64,000 nucleotides of DNA from an uncultured Bacteroidales bacterium (GTDB lineage: Bacteria > Bacteroidota > Bacteroidia > Bacteroidales > UBA932), in NCBI GenBank assembly GCA_947179325.1, contig CAMXAU010000011.1, forward strand, positions 1 through 64,000, written 5' to 3'. Within the stretch, counting starts at the first letter, position 1. Each line of letters starts with the position of its first letter. This document shows positions 26,171 through 35,868 of this stretch, piece by piece. Under the pieces are notes generated by a model, which had not been told where the DNA came from, did no database searches, and worked only from the letters and a program-made list of their open reading frames with translations. The translations under genes were made by a program, and so were the position numbers.

Positions 26171-28366
26171 CTATTTCTGCGGCTGACCGGCAGAGGATGC
26201 CCTGCCCGAGGCGGCAAGCATATCATGCAATGTGCCGTTGAACCCGGAGCTGGCAATCAGTTCTTCAAGCGGCAGATGCATCCTGTAGCGCCAATAGTGG
26301 CGAGGATTTGCAGGGATGTTTATCCGTTCTGATGCCGGGTCGCGGAAACGCAGTCCCCCGTCGATTGACAGCCAGTCCTGCAATGGAAGTATCGTGAACA
26401 TCGCAGGAGAGGCAAGATGCTGCTCAATGACGTTCCTGCAGATCCAAGGCTCGCAGGAAACAGGGGCATCACCGCAATACCCGAGCATCCCATTGAAGAA
26501 TCTCCGGCTCAGTCCATGGTCCTCCTCCCACCATGCCCTCAAAGGATTCATGTCGTGGGTTGAGGTAGTGCATACAGAATAATATGGATAGGATGACGGA
26601 TCTGCGAATTCCTCATGCATTGACTTCGGCATCCTCTGTATCTCAAGAGACAGAATCTGAAGCTCAGCCATTGTCTCCGGGACGCAGTCCGGAATCATGC
26701 CGAGGTCTTCACCGCATGCAATCATGCCTGTGGATGCAAGGAGGTCCGGCAGCTTGCGCAAGGCCGACTCTTTCCAGAAACGGTTGTGCCTGCGATAGAA
26801 GAAATCATCATACAGCCTGTTGTAGGCATCTTTCCTCCAGCCTTCGAGAGAGGCGTATGCGGCAGTCGACTGTGCGCCTATGCGCGGATGCCAATAGTCT
26901 TTCTTCCGGGGATCCTCTACAAAAAGGACATCTGTCTGAGACACGGCCTTGCGGTTTTTCAAGGCGTCGCAGCAAGAATCGCAAGGCTCCTGCCCATAAA
27001 TGCAGTCACCGAAGCCATAGCCGCGCAATTCATCGCCGGAATACGGAAGGGCCGGGCTGAAATGCCCCATCAGTCCGCTCCTGTATTGTACAGGTATCTC
27101 CCATATGCGGAAGAATCCAAGGATATGGTCAATCCTGAAGGCATCGAAATACCCGGACATCTTCCTCAGGCGGGACTTCCACCATGCATATCCGTCCTCC
27201 TCCATCTTTTCCCAGTCATACGTGGGAAAGCCCCAGTTCTGGCCGTCGGCCGAGAAGGCGTCAGGCGGTGCCCCGGCCTGCGAATCAAGGTGGAACAGTT
27301 CCGGGTACAGCCATGCGTCTACACTTGTGCGGCTTATCCCTATAGGGAGGTCTCCCTTCAGGATGACACCGTGTGCCCTGGTATATCTGCGGACATCGAG
27401 AAGCTGCCTGTGGAGATGGTACTGCACAAAGCAGTGATAATCTATTTCTGCCTGGTTCTTCTTGCAGAAACGTCCGACCTTTGCGGCATCATATACGGAA
27501 TATCCCTTCCATTTCCCGAATTCAGGAGTCCCGAACCGGTCCCGGAGAGCACGGAAAGCAGCATACGGGATGAGCCAGCCGCTGTTTTCCGCAAAAAAGT
27601 CGGCATATGCCCTGCTGGACGAGACCTTGCCCCATGTCTCTTCAAAAGCCTTTCGCAGCAGGCGGTCCTTCTCGCTGTTGACTCTCTCGTAGTCCACCTG
27701 CGGAAGGGCATTCAATTCTTTCTGCAGAGCCTTGTATTCCTTGTCTGCCTTGACTCCTGCAGCAGGCAGATGCACAAACTGCGGATGAAGTGCAAATGTA
27801 GAATTGGCATTATATGGATAGGAATCCTCCCACGTCCCGTACATCGTGGTGTCATTGACAGGAAGAAGCTGGATTACACTCTGCCCGGTCATTGCGGCCC
27901 AGTCAACCATCTTCTTGAGGTCATGGAACTCCCCGACCCCGAAGCTGCCCTTGCTCCTGAGAGAGAACACCGGGATTGCCGTGCCGGCGAATCTGCGCTG
28001 CCCGCCTGCAAAAAGCCCGTGCCTCAGCGGGAGGTCCTCCGGGACATCAAGCCACCAGTCTGTCACGTTTTTCACGCAATCTGCCACGTCCTGGCCCGTG
28101 GAATGCATGCCACGCCCCTTTTTACCGGCAGCAGCACCTTTTGCAGCAGCCTGGATGACATGGCTTCCCCATTCTCGCCGGACCATGAACCCGTCACGGA
28201 CAAGTTCATAATGGTATTCAAAATCCCTGGCCGGGTCAAGACCGTCAATCGACGCTCTCCAGATACCCTGGCCGGCATATTCCATCGGATAGGATTTTCC
28301 GGCAGAGCGTAGGACAAGTTCTTCACCCCACACAGTGTTGTATTCTATCTTTGTAACTAACTGCAT
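26171..28366 (-). CDS. malQ: 4-alpha-glucanotransferase
   Basis: MalQ transfers segments of alpha-1,4-glucan between chains and recycles maltooligosaccharides in the cytoplasm. The 731-residue protein starts with a CBM20-like starch-binding domain (about 1-75) and a linker. A GH77 barrel (about 115-715) follows. The nucleophile is Asp413 in DAFRIDHILGFF, the acid/base Glu553 in ACGEDLGMIP, and the third carboxylate Asp605 in STHDMNPLR. Many Bacteroidota homologues carry two CBM20 domains and about 890 residues; this one appears to have only one. The gene stands alone between two receptor transcription units and ends at the hairpin at 26106-26140. Confidence 0.95.
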   Translation of the reverse strand: MQLVTKIEYNTVWGEELVLRSAGKSYPMEYAGQGIWRASIDGLDPARDFEYHYELVRDGFMVRREWGSHVIQAAAKGAAAGKKGRGMHSTGQDVADCVKNVTDWWLDVPEDLPLRHGLFAGGQRRFAGTAIPVFSLRSKGSFGVGEFHDLKKMVDWAAMTGQSVIQLLPVNDTTMYGTWEDSYPYNANSTFALHPQFVHLPAAGVKADKEYKALQKELNALPQVDYERVNSEKDRLLRKAFEETWGKVSSSRAYADFFAENSGWLIPYAAFRALRDRFGTPEFGKWKGYSVYDAAKVGRFCKKNQAEIDYHCFVQYHLHRQLLDVRRYTRAHGVILKGDLPIGISRTSVDAWLYPELFHLDSQAGAPPDAFSADGQNWGFPTYDWEKMEEDGYAWWKSRLRKMSGYFDAFRIDHILGFFRIWEIPVQYRSGLMGHFSPALPYSGDELRGYGFGDCIYGQEPCDSCCDALKNRKAVSQTDVLFVEDPRKKDYWHPRIGAQSTAAYASLEGWRKDAYNRLYDDFFYRRHNRFWKESALRKLPDLLASTGMIACGEDLGMIPDCVPETMAELQILSLEIQRMPKSMHEEFADPSSYPYYSVCTTSTHDMNPLRAWWEEDHGLSRRFFNGMLGYCGDAPVSCEPWICRNVIEQHLASPAMFTILPLQDWLSIDGGLRFRDPASERINIPANPRHYWRYRMHLPLEELIASSGFNGTLHDMLAASGRASSAGQPQK

Positions 28367-28613
28367 ATTATATGTATTGTCAATCTATATCATGAGGCAC
28401 TGCTGCCAATATCTTCTTCATAGTGTTATTCCATTCCCGGTGCATGAATGAACCTGCGAAGATATTCAACAAATATCTAAAACCCAGCAACCGGCAGCAT
28501 AAATTTACATTAATCCAGAATTATTCACATATACAGGCACGGCATTCCCAGGCCATCCTCCCGGGAAAATGAGCATATGCGAAGGGGCATGACACACAAA
28601 ATCATGGAACAAA
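28367..28613. other. Intergenic region upstream of malQ
   Basis: This gap lies between malQ and the terminator of the second Oar-like gene, all on the minus strand. A near-consensus -7 box (GATATTTGT, minus strand, near 28470) is the only signal noticed. No gene-like frame is evident. Confidence 0.4.
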
Positions 28614-28647
28614 AATCCGGCAGCTCAATATGATGGGCTGCCGGATT
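28614..28647 (-). terminator. Terminator of the second Oar-like receptor gene
   Basis: A perfect 11-bp stem (28614-28624 with 28637-28647) is followed on the minus strand by a T-run (A residues from 28611). It lies about 130 bases beyond the receptor stop codon. Confidence 0.8.
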
Positions 28648-28777
28648 CGGGAAAGCCATGCGCAAGGCATGAAATGTTATGTTGTTATACTCTTTTACAA
28701 ACCGATGCCGGAGCCGGCATTCAGTCGCGGGATACCTCGCGCATGGCTATTTATAATTTTTCAGCTTTATCTCCTGA

Positions 28778-31700
28778 CTAAAAGAAATACCTCAAGGTCA
28801 GAAGCATCTGCCATGTAGAGTATGTGCTGTTGTACTTTGTCCACTGTGGCTTTGTAAATGTATAGACACCATCATCGTTCAGTGCAAGAATGTTGTCTTT
28901 GTCCATCCTGTCCGATGTCCCCCAGTTTGAATTGAGGAGGTTGGCTACATTATTGACATCAAGGCCGACCTGTATTGTGTGGGTCTTGTCATGGCCGGTG
29001 TTGAAATTGATATCCTGGGTCAGCTTCAGGTTGAACCTGCTCTGCCAAGGAGCGACAGCACCGCCCCTCTGCGAGTATTCTCCCCTGTGCCTGCTGAGGT
29101 ATTTGTCGGAAGCGATGAACTCCTCGTATGCAGCCTTGTTCTCGTCTGACGAGAACGGCATCCCGGCAAGTTCCTCCTTTGTAGGGATATACACAAGATT
29201 GTATGCACCGCCGTCGCCTGTCTGGTTAGGCATTGTATAGGAATATCTTGTATATGAATAGCTTCCTATATAGCAATGGTTGTATCCCTCATAGAAGAGT
29301 CCTATTGTGGTCGCACCTTTCCTGCCTTCCTGATGACGGTAGCTGACATTAGCGATGAAGCGGTTAGGCGAGACGAAAGTAGAATAGCCCAGTTCAGGGG
29401 TGTTGGAACCATTTTTCGTGTAGGTCATGGTGTTGTATGCAGAAGAGATCTGGTCACCGATAGCATCGGACACGCTCTTTGAGCTGCTGTAAGTGTAGGC
29501 TGCCATGAGAGAAAGCCCGAAATTGAAGTCTTTCTGGAGCTGCGCAGTCACCGAATAATAATATCCGTGCAGACCTTTCGTGTTAGTTATATAATATGGT
29601 GCGACTGATGACCCCTGTGAGTTCATGATTTCCTCTGATTTCCAGAGCTTTCTCTTCTCCGGCTCTCCAGGAAGCTGGATACCGGCCCCGTCCTCAACCT
29701 GTCCGAGCATATGGCAATATACTGAAGTCACATCATAGTTGAATATCCCTTCAAGCGTAGCCTTGATCCCTCCCGGGAGACGGCCGTCAAGCGCAAGTGA
29801 AGTCTTCCAGGTTGAAGGCATCTTGAGATTCTTGTCAAGGATTGTAGGGGCAGAAGGAGCTGCAAGGTCCTGAGCCTTGAACGAGCCGCCATACAGGTCG
29901 TCAAGAATATCGCTGACATTTGTATGGAACTTAGGAAGCTTTACATCAGGAGTGAGGTTCACTGCACCCGGATCCGCCTTTGTGCCGTCTGTTGTGGCGA
30001 TATACTGCGCCTGGAGGCAGTTGCTGTTACCTGCTGCCGAGACAATCCACACGAAAGGTATACGTCCTGTGTAGAATCCTGTCCCTCCGCGCAACACGAG
30101 ACTGCGGTTCTTGAGGATATCCCAGTTGAAACCAATGCGGGGCGAGAAGTTCACTCCAGGTTTAGGCATATCTGCTGTAGAAGTTCCTTCAAGGCTTGTC
30201 CCCTTGGCAGCAAGACTGAGATATTCCTTGTTCTCGTTGCCCTCTATAGCAGGGTAGACCGGCAATTCTATGCGCAGGCCTGCCGTAAGCTTGAAATAGT
30301 CGCTGAAATCAATCTCATCCTGTGCATAGAGCGATGCCTGCATATACTGGAAAGAAGGATACACCTGCTTTAGGTCATCGCGGTTTGAATGCGTTATAAG
30401 AAAGGCTACAGGTGTTGCATTGTTCTTGAAGTCATCCCATGAGTTATATACATAGTATCCTGCACCGCCCTGCATGTAGCCGTTCTTGGTGTCATCCCAC
30501 TCAAACTGCACTCCGGCCACGATGTTGTTGATTCCCTTGGTTATGCTGACCTCATCTGTAGCAATCACAGTCTGCACATCGCGGAGGTTTCCGTAAGTAT
30601 ACGGATCAGGACCGAATGAAGTCTTGACCGCACGTGTGTCAATTACACCGTCTTCATCCGTATCTATATTCTCAAGGATATCCACTGTCGGGAAAAGGTC
30701 ACCGACAAAGCTGCGAGGCTCGTTCTGATGGGACCAAGTAATACGGAACATATTGTTCACAAGACCATTGTTGAACCTTGAATTAAGCTCGGCTGCAAGA
30801 GAAGTGAAGTTCTGCTCCTGATAGTACCTCTGACTCTCAAAGAACTGTGCATAATCTGAAGTCCTGCCATAAACATCTCTGTTATAAGGATTAGGTTTCA
30901 GAGGATTGACAGAGTTAGAAGGTGAATTTGAGTCATAGTTCTTCGTATGGCTGAAGCGCAGGTTCAGCTTGTGGTCCTGATTGATGTTCCAGTCAATGCG
31001 GGCCATCACCTTCCAGTCAGGAGTGCTGAGAGAATATCCCTGGTAGCGTCCAGGGTCATATCCGTATTCCTTCTGGAGATAGTCTTTCACTTCACGCATG
31101 AAGCTTTCTGTTGGGCGGACTTTTCCTGTCGAGCCTCCGAAAAGTTCATTTTCATTCTGTCTGACAACCTTTGTTGAGCCAGGGATTTGATCCACAGCAT
31201 ATTCAGCGTTGACAAAGAAGAAAAGCTTGTTCTTTATGATAGGGCCTCCTACAGTCACACCTGTCACATTGTTGACAGCCTTTGAAAGCGAGACAACATC
31301 GTCACCGACACGGTCTCCCCTGAGCTGCTCGCTTGTAAAATAGTTGTAGACAGAAGCATGCCACTCGTTTGTACCGCTCTTTGTAACAGCATTGATTGCA
31401 CCGCCGGTAAACCCGGAATGACGGACATCGAACGGAGTGATATTCACACTCATCTGCTCCAACGCATCGAGAGAGATAGGTGCACCGCCGGCAGGCAGGT
31501 TTGAACCGATTCCGAATGCATTGTTGAAAGCCGCTCCGTCGACAGTTACGTAAGAAGACCTGTAGTTTCCTCCACCGACTGCAAGACCGTTTGAAGTCAC
31601 GGTTGCCTGGGGAGTCAGCTTCATGACATCATTCATGCTCCTGCTTGTAGTAGGCAGGGCAGACATTGTCCTCTGGCTGACAGATGTCCCTACACCTGAA

Positions 31701-32105
31701 CGGTTTATGTTCATCCCTGAATCAGTTGCATCAGCAGTGAATACAGCCGCATCAAGGCTTATGGATTCTTCATCCAGCTTGAAGTTGACAGTGACAGTCT
31801 CTCCGAGAGGAGCATAGACACCTGTAGTCTCGACCTTGCGGTAACCGAGCATTTCCACAACGACCGTGTAAGGTCCGCCTGGAGTTATAGCGTTGATACG
31901 GTAAGCACCATTCTTATCCGTAACAGAATAGTACCTGGAGCCGGAAGCATGGTGAATAGCCACGACCGGAGCACCGAGGATAGCACCGTCCTTGTCAGAA
32001 ACAGTTCCGCTGACAGACGATGTTGTGACCTGCGCAAACGCGCAAATTGAAGCGATAGCTGCCCCCCCCTAACAGGGCAAAGAAACGCAGAAGTGATTGT
32101 CTCAT
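28778..32105 (-). CDS. Oar-like TonB-dependent receptor, frame broken at a G8 tract
   Basis: From the ATG at 32105 the minus strand reads MRQSLLRFFALLGGG and then runs out of frame. Removing one G from the eight at 32062-32069 gives a normal signal peptide (LLGGAAIASICAFAQ) and continues into the long frame that is open from 31963 to 28778. The restored product would be 1108 residues: regulatory-like domain, plug (VTVDGAAFNNAFG, NAVTKSGTNEWHAS) and barrel ending LTLRYFF. It is a paralogue of the receptor at 22637-25879. As written, only an internal start at 31963 could give protein, and that product lacks the export signal. Phase variation, a recent mutation or a sequence error are all possible. 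No partner lipoprotein gene follows. Confidence 0.88.
32062..32069 (-). repeat. Poly-G tract (G8) in a receptor signal peptide
   Basis: Eight consecutive C residues on the plus strand are read as G8 in the coding strand, at codons 13-15. Seven would keep the receptor frame; eight breaks it. Tracts of this kind are classic slipped-strand mispairing sites. Confidence 0.9.
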
Positions 32106-32139
32106 AACGTTTTATTGTTTTAATAGGAGTTTAGATGCT

Positions 32140-32214
32140 GCGAAGATAGCATTTTTTATCTTAGCGCGAAAAAAAATATGCCCTCCCTGCAGATTATTAA
32201 CAGTTCTGTAACAT
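32140..32214 (-). promoter_or_regulatory. Shared promoter module, copy 2 (second Oar-like receptor)
   Basis: This has the same ordered blocks as 25915-25989, with identical spacing from the first block to the second, third and fourth. The -7-like TATCTTCGC and the 18-base gap to TTCG are the same. Sequences between the blocks differ, so the blocks look constrained. Confidence 0.75.
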
Positions 32215-32249
32215 GGCGACCTGGAAATCATCAGCGGAGAGGTGTCAGG

Positions 32250-33278
32250 TTATTTTGTCCTGCCGATCAGACGGTCGGCATAGCGGTTCAGCATCTCGTA
32301 GCGGATACGTCCGAGACCGGTCATGCCGGCATAGTCCATCGCCTGGGCGTGGAGCTTTATGATCTCATACTTGGCATCTTCATCTACACCAAGAGCCTCG
32401 TATATCTCCTTGACCCTGGCTACCTTGGCATCCTTTTCCTGTTCTGTTGCAGAAGGCATGGCCATGGCGCTCAGCAATGACTCCCTGCTGTATGCTGAAT
32501 CGATTACTCCGAGTTTCTCCATCTCGGCGCTTTTCTCCAGCGCCCTGGTCAGAAGCCATGTCTTCTTGTTGTTGGCGATATCTCCGCCTATGGCCTTACC
32601 GAATACCTTAGGGTCACCGAAAGTGTCCAGGTAGTCATCGGCAATCTGGAATGCCAGGCCGAGGTCATATCCGAACCTATACAGATAGTCGCAGACCTGC
32701 GCCTTTGCACCGCCTATTATCGCCCCCATCTTGGCTGAACATGCAATTAGCACTGCTGTCTTCAGGCCTATCATCTTCATATATTCAGACATGCCTACTT
32801 CCTTTTCTGTCTCGAAGTCCATGTCGTACTGCTGCCCTTCGCACACCTGGGCTGCTGTCCTTGTAAAAAGCTCCAGCACCTGCGGGAGCACTGCCGCCGG
32901 GGCTTTCGCCACGCGTCTCCAGCTGTCTATTGACATTACATCTCCGGAAAGGATTGCAGTGTTGTCATCCCATTTACGGCACACAGTCGGAACTCCACGG
33001 CGTACCGGGGCCTTGTCCATTATGTCATCATGAATCAGTGTAAAGCTGTGGAATACCTCAAGCGCGGCGGCCGGCTCAAGTATCCCTTCATTGAAGCTGT
33101 CCTGGAAAAGGGAATAGACAATAAGGCACAATCTCGGGCGGACGCGCTTGCCGCCGATGCCGATCATGTACCGGAGAGGGTCATAAAGCCCTGAAGGCTC
33201 TGCTGTAAATTCAATGTTTTCAAACAGTTCCTTTAGTGTTTCCTCAATCTGGGTCTCGTTAATCATGGCAAAATTCAT
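32250..33278 (-). CDS. Polyprenyl diphosphate synthase
   Basis: This trans-prenyltransferase makes linear isoprenoid diphosphates (farnesyl to octaprenyl range) for quinones or the undecaprenyl pathway. The 342-residue protein has GGKRVRPRL near residue 42, the first aspartate-rich motif LIHDDIMDKAP (Asp84, Asp85, Asp88) and the second, FQIADDYLDTFGD. Product chain length cannot be set from the motifs. The upstream ATG at 33278 or the one at 33266 (MINETQ) may be the start; the -7 box at 33291-33299 allows either. It is divergent from rsgA. Confidence 0.93.
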   Translation of the reverse strand: MNFAMINETQIEETLKELFENIEFTAEPSGLYDPLRYMIGIGGKRVRPRLCLIVYSLFQDSFNEGILEPAAALEVFHSFTLIHDDIMDKAPVRRGVPTVCRKWDDNTAILSGDVMSIDSWRRVAKAPAAVLPQVLELFTRTAAQVCEGQQYDMDFETEKEVGMSEYMKMIGLKTAVLIACSAKMGAIIGGAKAQVCDYLYRFGYDLGLAFQIADDYLDTFGDPKVFGKAIGGDIANNKKTWLLTRALEKSAEMEKLGVIDSAYSRESLLSAMAMPSATEQEKDAKVARVKEIYEALGVDEDAKYEIIKLHAQAMDYAGMTGLGRIRYEMLNRYADRLIGRTK

Positions 33279-33290
33279 TTAAGACATCTC

Positions 33291-33299
33291 ACAAATATA
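33291..33299 (-). promoter_or_regulatory. -7 box of the polyprenyl synthase gene
   Basis: TATATTTGT on the minus strand fits the -7 consensus and lies about 13 bases before the first possible start codon, giving a very short leader. Confidence 0.6.
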
Positions 33300-33353
33300 G
33301 CGATAAAAATGAATTAAAACAGATTCTGCATTCACAAGAACAGCAACAATCAC

Positions 33354-33362
33354 TATCTTTGC
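33354..33362 (+). promoter_or_regulatory. -7 box of rsgA
   Basis: TATCTTTGC matches the consensus. It ends 5 bases before the ATG at 33368 and 17 before the ATG at 33380. This favours the later start and rules out a TTG start at 33359, which lies inside the box. Confidence 0.65.
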
Positions 33363-33379
33363 AGCCAATGGAACCGAAC

Positions 33380-34417
33380 ATGAAAAGAACAGCGACAGTC
33401 GTCAAGCATACAGGAAGCCACTATCTGCTGACAGAGCTTCCGGAGTGGAATCTATTCCCGGCGGTATTGAGAGGCAAGATCCGCCTGAAAGGAAGTTCTG
33501 CAACCAACCCGGTTGCAGTAGGGGATACGGTAAGCTATGAAATCTGCGGAGAGCCGGCAGAAGGCGCAGAGGGAATCACCGCCACAACGGAGAACCCAGC
33601 CGTCATAACTGAAGTGCACAAGAGGAAGAACTATATCATCAGGCGTTCAACCAACCTGTCCAGGCAGGCACACATCATTGCCGCCAATGTCGACATGGCA
33701 TTCATTGTCATCACCCTGGACTTCCCGGAGGTAAAGCTTCCATTCCTTGACAGGCTCCTCGTGACGTGTGAAGTCTACAACGTCCCGGTGACTATAGTCC
33801 TCAACAAATGCGACCTGTACGGAGATGAGCACAGGGAGCGCCTGGAGGCATTCCACAGCATATATGAAGGTGCAGGCTACCCCATCATAGAGGTATCAGC
33901 GAAGACAGGGCAAGGCATTGCGAGGCTCCGGGAAATGCTTTCCGGAAAGACAGGCACCTCTGCCCACGAGACTCAGGAAGGCACAGGGGAGTCATCTCAC
34001 GGAGATGGCGCAAAGCCGCACATCGCATTATTCTCCGGGGTCTCCGGAGTCGGGAAATCATCCCTTATAAAAGCACTTGACCCGGCACTTGAGCCACGCG
34101 TCGGAGACATTTCCGAAGCACATCTCCAGGGAAAGCACACCACAACATTCTATGAGATGTACAACCTTGAGTCGGGAGGATTCATAATCGACACTCCCGG
34201 GATACGCGGATTCGGCCTTGTCGACATAGACAGGGACGAGATTGCACTCTATTTCCCGGAAATGCTTGAGGCGTCACAGGAATGCAGGTTCACGCCATGC
34301 ACACACACGCACGAGCCGGGATGCGCCGTGAAAGAAGCCGTAGAAAGCGGCAGGATCAGCGTTGAAAGATATTCTTCATATCTCGGGATGCTTGACGAAG
34401 AGGGGAAATACAGATAG
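33380..34417 (+). CDS. rsgA: Small ribosomal subunit biogenesis GTPase RsgA
   Basis: RsgA is a circularly permuted GTPase that checks late 30S subunit assembly. From MKRTATVVKHTGSHY the product is 345 residues. It has an N-terminal OB fold, then the permuted G domain with G4 (VLNKCD) before G1 (GVSGVGKSSL) and G3 (DTPGIRGFG). The C-terminal zinc knuckle is CRFTPCTHTHEPGC. Between the G5 region and G1 there is an extra Gly/Ser/Thr/Glu-rich stretch of about 15 residues (SAHETQEGTGESSHGDG). The ATG at 33368 is an alternative start. The MATE gene follows 9 bases later, so they probably share a transcript. Confidence 0.95.
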   Translation: MKRTATVVKHTGSHYLLTELPEWNLFPAVLRGKIRLKGSSATNPVAVGDTVSYEICGEPAEGAEGITATTENPAVITEVHKRKNYIIRRSTNLSRQAHIIAANVDMAFIVITLDFPEVKLPFLDRLLVTCEVYNVPVTIVLNKCDLYGDEHRERLEAFHSIYEGAGYPIIEVSAKTGQGIARLREMLSGKTGTSAHETQEGTGESSHGDGAKPHIALFSGVSGVGKSSLIKALDPALEPRVGDISEAHLQGKHTTTFYEMYNLESGGFIIDTPGIRGFGLVDIDRDEIALYFPEMLEASQECRFTPCTHTHEPGCAVKEAVESGRISVERYSSYLGMLDEEGKYR

Positions 34418-34426
34418 CGGGACCGC

Positions 34427-35836
34427 ATGAAACAGATCAACAGGGAAATACTCAAGCTTGCACTTCCAAGCATACTTGCAAACATCACAGTGCCGATTGT
34501 CGGGATGGCAGACATTGCCGTAGCCGGGCATCTGCACTCCTCCGGAGACATATCAGTAGCTGCGCTGATCAGCGGAATCGCAATAGGCTCGATGCTTTTT
34601 GACCTGCTCTACTGGAATTTCGCGTTCCTGCGCATAGGGACAGGCGGCCTTACAGCCCAGGCCTACGGGCGAGGCGACAGGAAAGGATGCGCAGACCTCC
34701 TCTGCAGGTCAACAGGGATGGCTTTGCTCCTGTCCATGCTCCTGATCGCGATACAGTGGATATTTGTAAAGGCCGCATTCATGGCCATAGACTGCACCCC
34801 GGAAGTCCAGGAACTGGCATCGCAGTATTTCTTCATCAGGATATGGGCGGCTCCGGCAACCATGAGCCTGATGGCGCTGAAGGGATGGTTCATCGGGATG
34901 CAGGACAGTGTAAGCTCCATGTCCACGGACCTTGTTGTCAACATTGTCAACATTGCCGCAAGCATATTCCTCGCCCTCGGGCTGCATGCAGGAGGCATAG
35001 ACTATGACGGGATCGGCTTCAGCGGAATTGCGGCCGGAACAGTGATTGCGCAGTACATGGGGCTGGCGTCAGCGGCCGGGATCATATTCTTCAGATACAG
35101 GAAAAAGACATTCGCGGGCTATGGGGCAAAGGATTTCATTGCTTCATTCAACGGGCAGGAGACAAGGCGGTTCTTCACAATGAACACCGACCTCTTCATC
35201 CGGTCGCTCTGCTTTATGGGCATATACATGGGATTCACGATTTTCTCAGCCCATTACGGTGACCTGATATTGGCAACCTCCAGCATAATGATGAAAATCC
35301 TGCTCCTGTTCTCATATTTCACAGACGGGTTTGCATACGCAGGAGAGGCAATGACAGGCAAATACATAGGTATGTCCAGCAGACAGGACGTCTCAGCCAC
35401 CATAAGGTACACTTTCATATGGAGCATGGGGATTGCCTTGATATTCATCATAATATACGCGACAGCAGGCATTCCTGTAATAAAGGTCATGACCTCCGAC
35501 CCTGATGTAATAGGGACATGCCGGCAATATCTGCCATGGCTGCTGCTCATGCCGGTAATAGGCTGTGCCGCATTCACATGGGACGGCATATATGTCGGTG
35601 CCACAGCTTCAAGGTCAATCCGGGACGCCATGATATTCGCTGCAGCAGGATTCCTCGCGTCATATGCAGCCGGAGTCATGGTACTGGACCGCACCGTCAG
35701 TCCTGAGACATGGGAATACAGCTGCGCAGGCCTGCACATCCTGCTGTCAGCCTACTTCATACATCTGATAATAAGGGCAGTCTACCTTACCATGAAATAC
35801 AAAAGGGTTGTACTTGACAACCCTTTCAGAAAATAG
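34427..35836 (+). CDS. MATE family efflux transporter
   Basis: MATE proteins export cationic drugs or metabolites in exchange for sodium or protons at the inner membrane. The 469-residue protein has the NorM-like start LALPSILANITVPIVGMADIAVAG and the GLTAQAYGRGD block after helix 2. About twelve hydrophobic helices span the length, with two pseudo-symmetric halves split near residue 235. The length is normal. It follows rsgA by 9 bases. Its final codons contain the hairpin at 35802-35826. The substrate cannot be inferred. Confidence 0.93.
   Translation: MKQINREILKLALPSILANITVPIVGMADIAVAGHLHSSGDISVAALISGIAIGSMLFDLLYWNFAFLRIGTGGLTAQAYGRGDRKGCADLLCRSTGMALLLSMLLIAIQWIFVKAAFMAIDCTPEVQELASQYFFIRIWAAPATMSLMALKGWFIGMQDSVSSMSTDLVVNIVNIAASIFLALGLHAGGIDYDGIGFSGIAAGTVIAQYMGLASAAGIIFFRYRKKTFAGYGAKDFIASFNGQETRRFFTMNTDLFIRSLCFMGIYMGFTIFSAHYGDLILATSSIMMKILLLFSYFTDGFAYAGEAMTGKYIGMSSRQDVSATIRYTFIWSMGIALIFIIIYATAGIPVIKVMTSDPDVIGTCRQYLPWLLLMPVIGCAAFTWDGIYVGATASRSIRDAMIFAAAGFLASYAAGVMVLDRTVSPETWEYSCAGLHILLSAYFIHLIIRAVYLTMKYKRVVLDNPFRK
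35802..35826. terminator. Hairpin overlapping the 3' end of the MATE gene
   Basis: A perfect 10-bp stem AAAGGGTTGT/ACAACCCTTT with a 5-base loop lies inside the last codons of the MATE gene. It could end transcription of both convergent genes (MATE and the SGNH esterase). Confidence 0.6.
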
Positions 35837-35868
35837 CGTTACGCCTGTTCTATACCGGTAGCAAAAGG

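Noticed and set aside
26786..28312. 508-codon open frame on the plus strand opposite malQ
   Set aside because: It is the antisense shadow of malQ: no domain, and the malQ frame has complete GH77 motifs.
33359..33379. TTG start and MQPMEPN extension of RsgA
   Set aside because: The TTG lies within the -7 promoter box, and homology begins at MKRTATVVKH.
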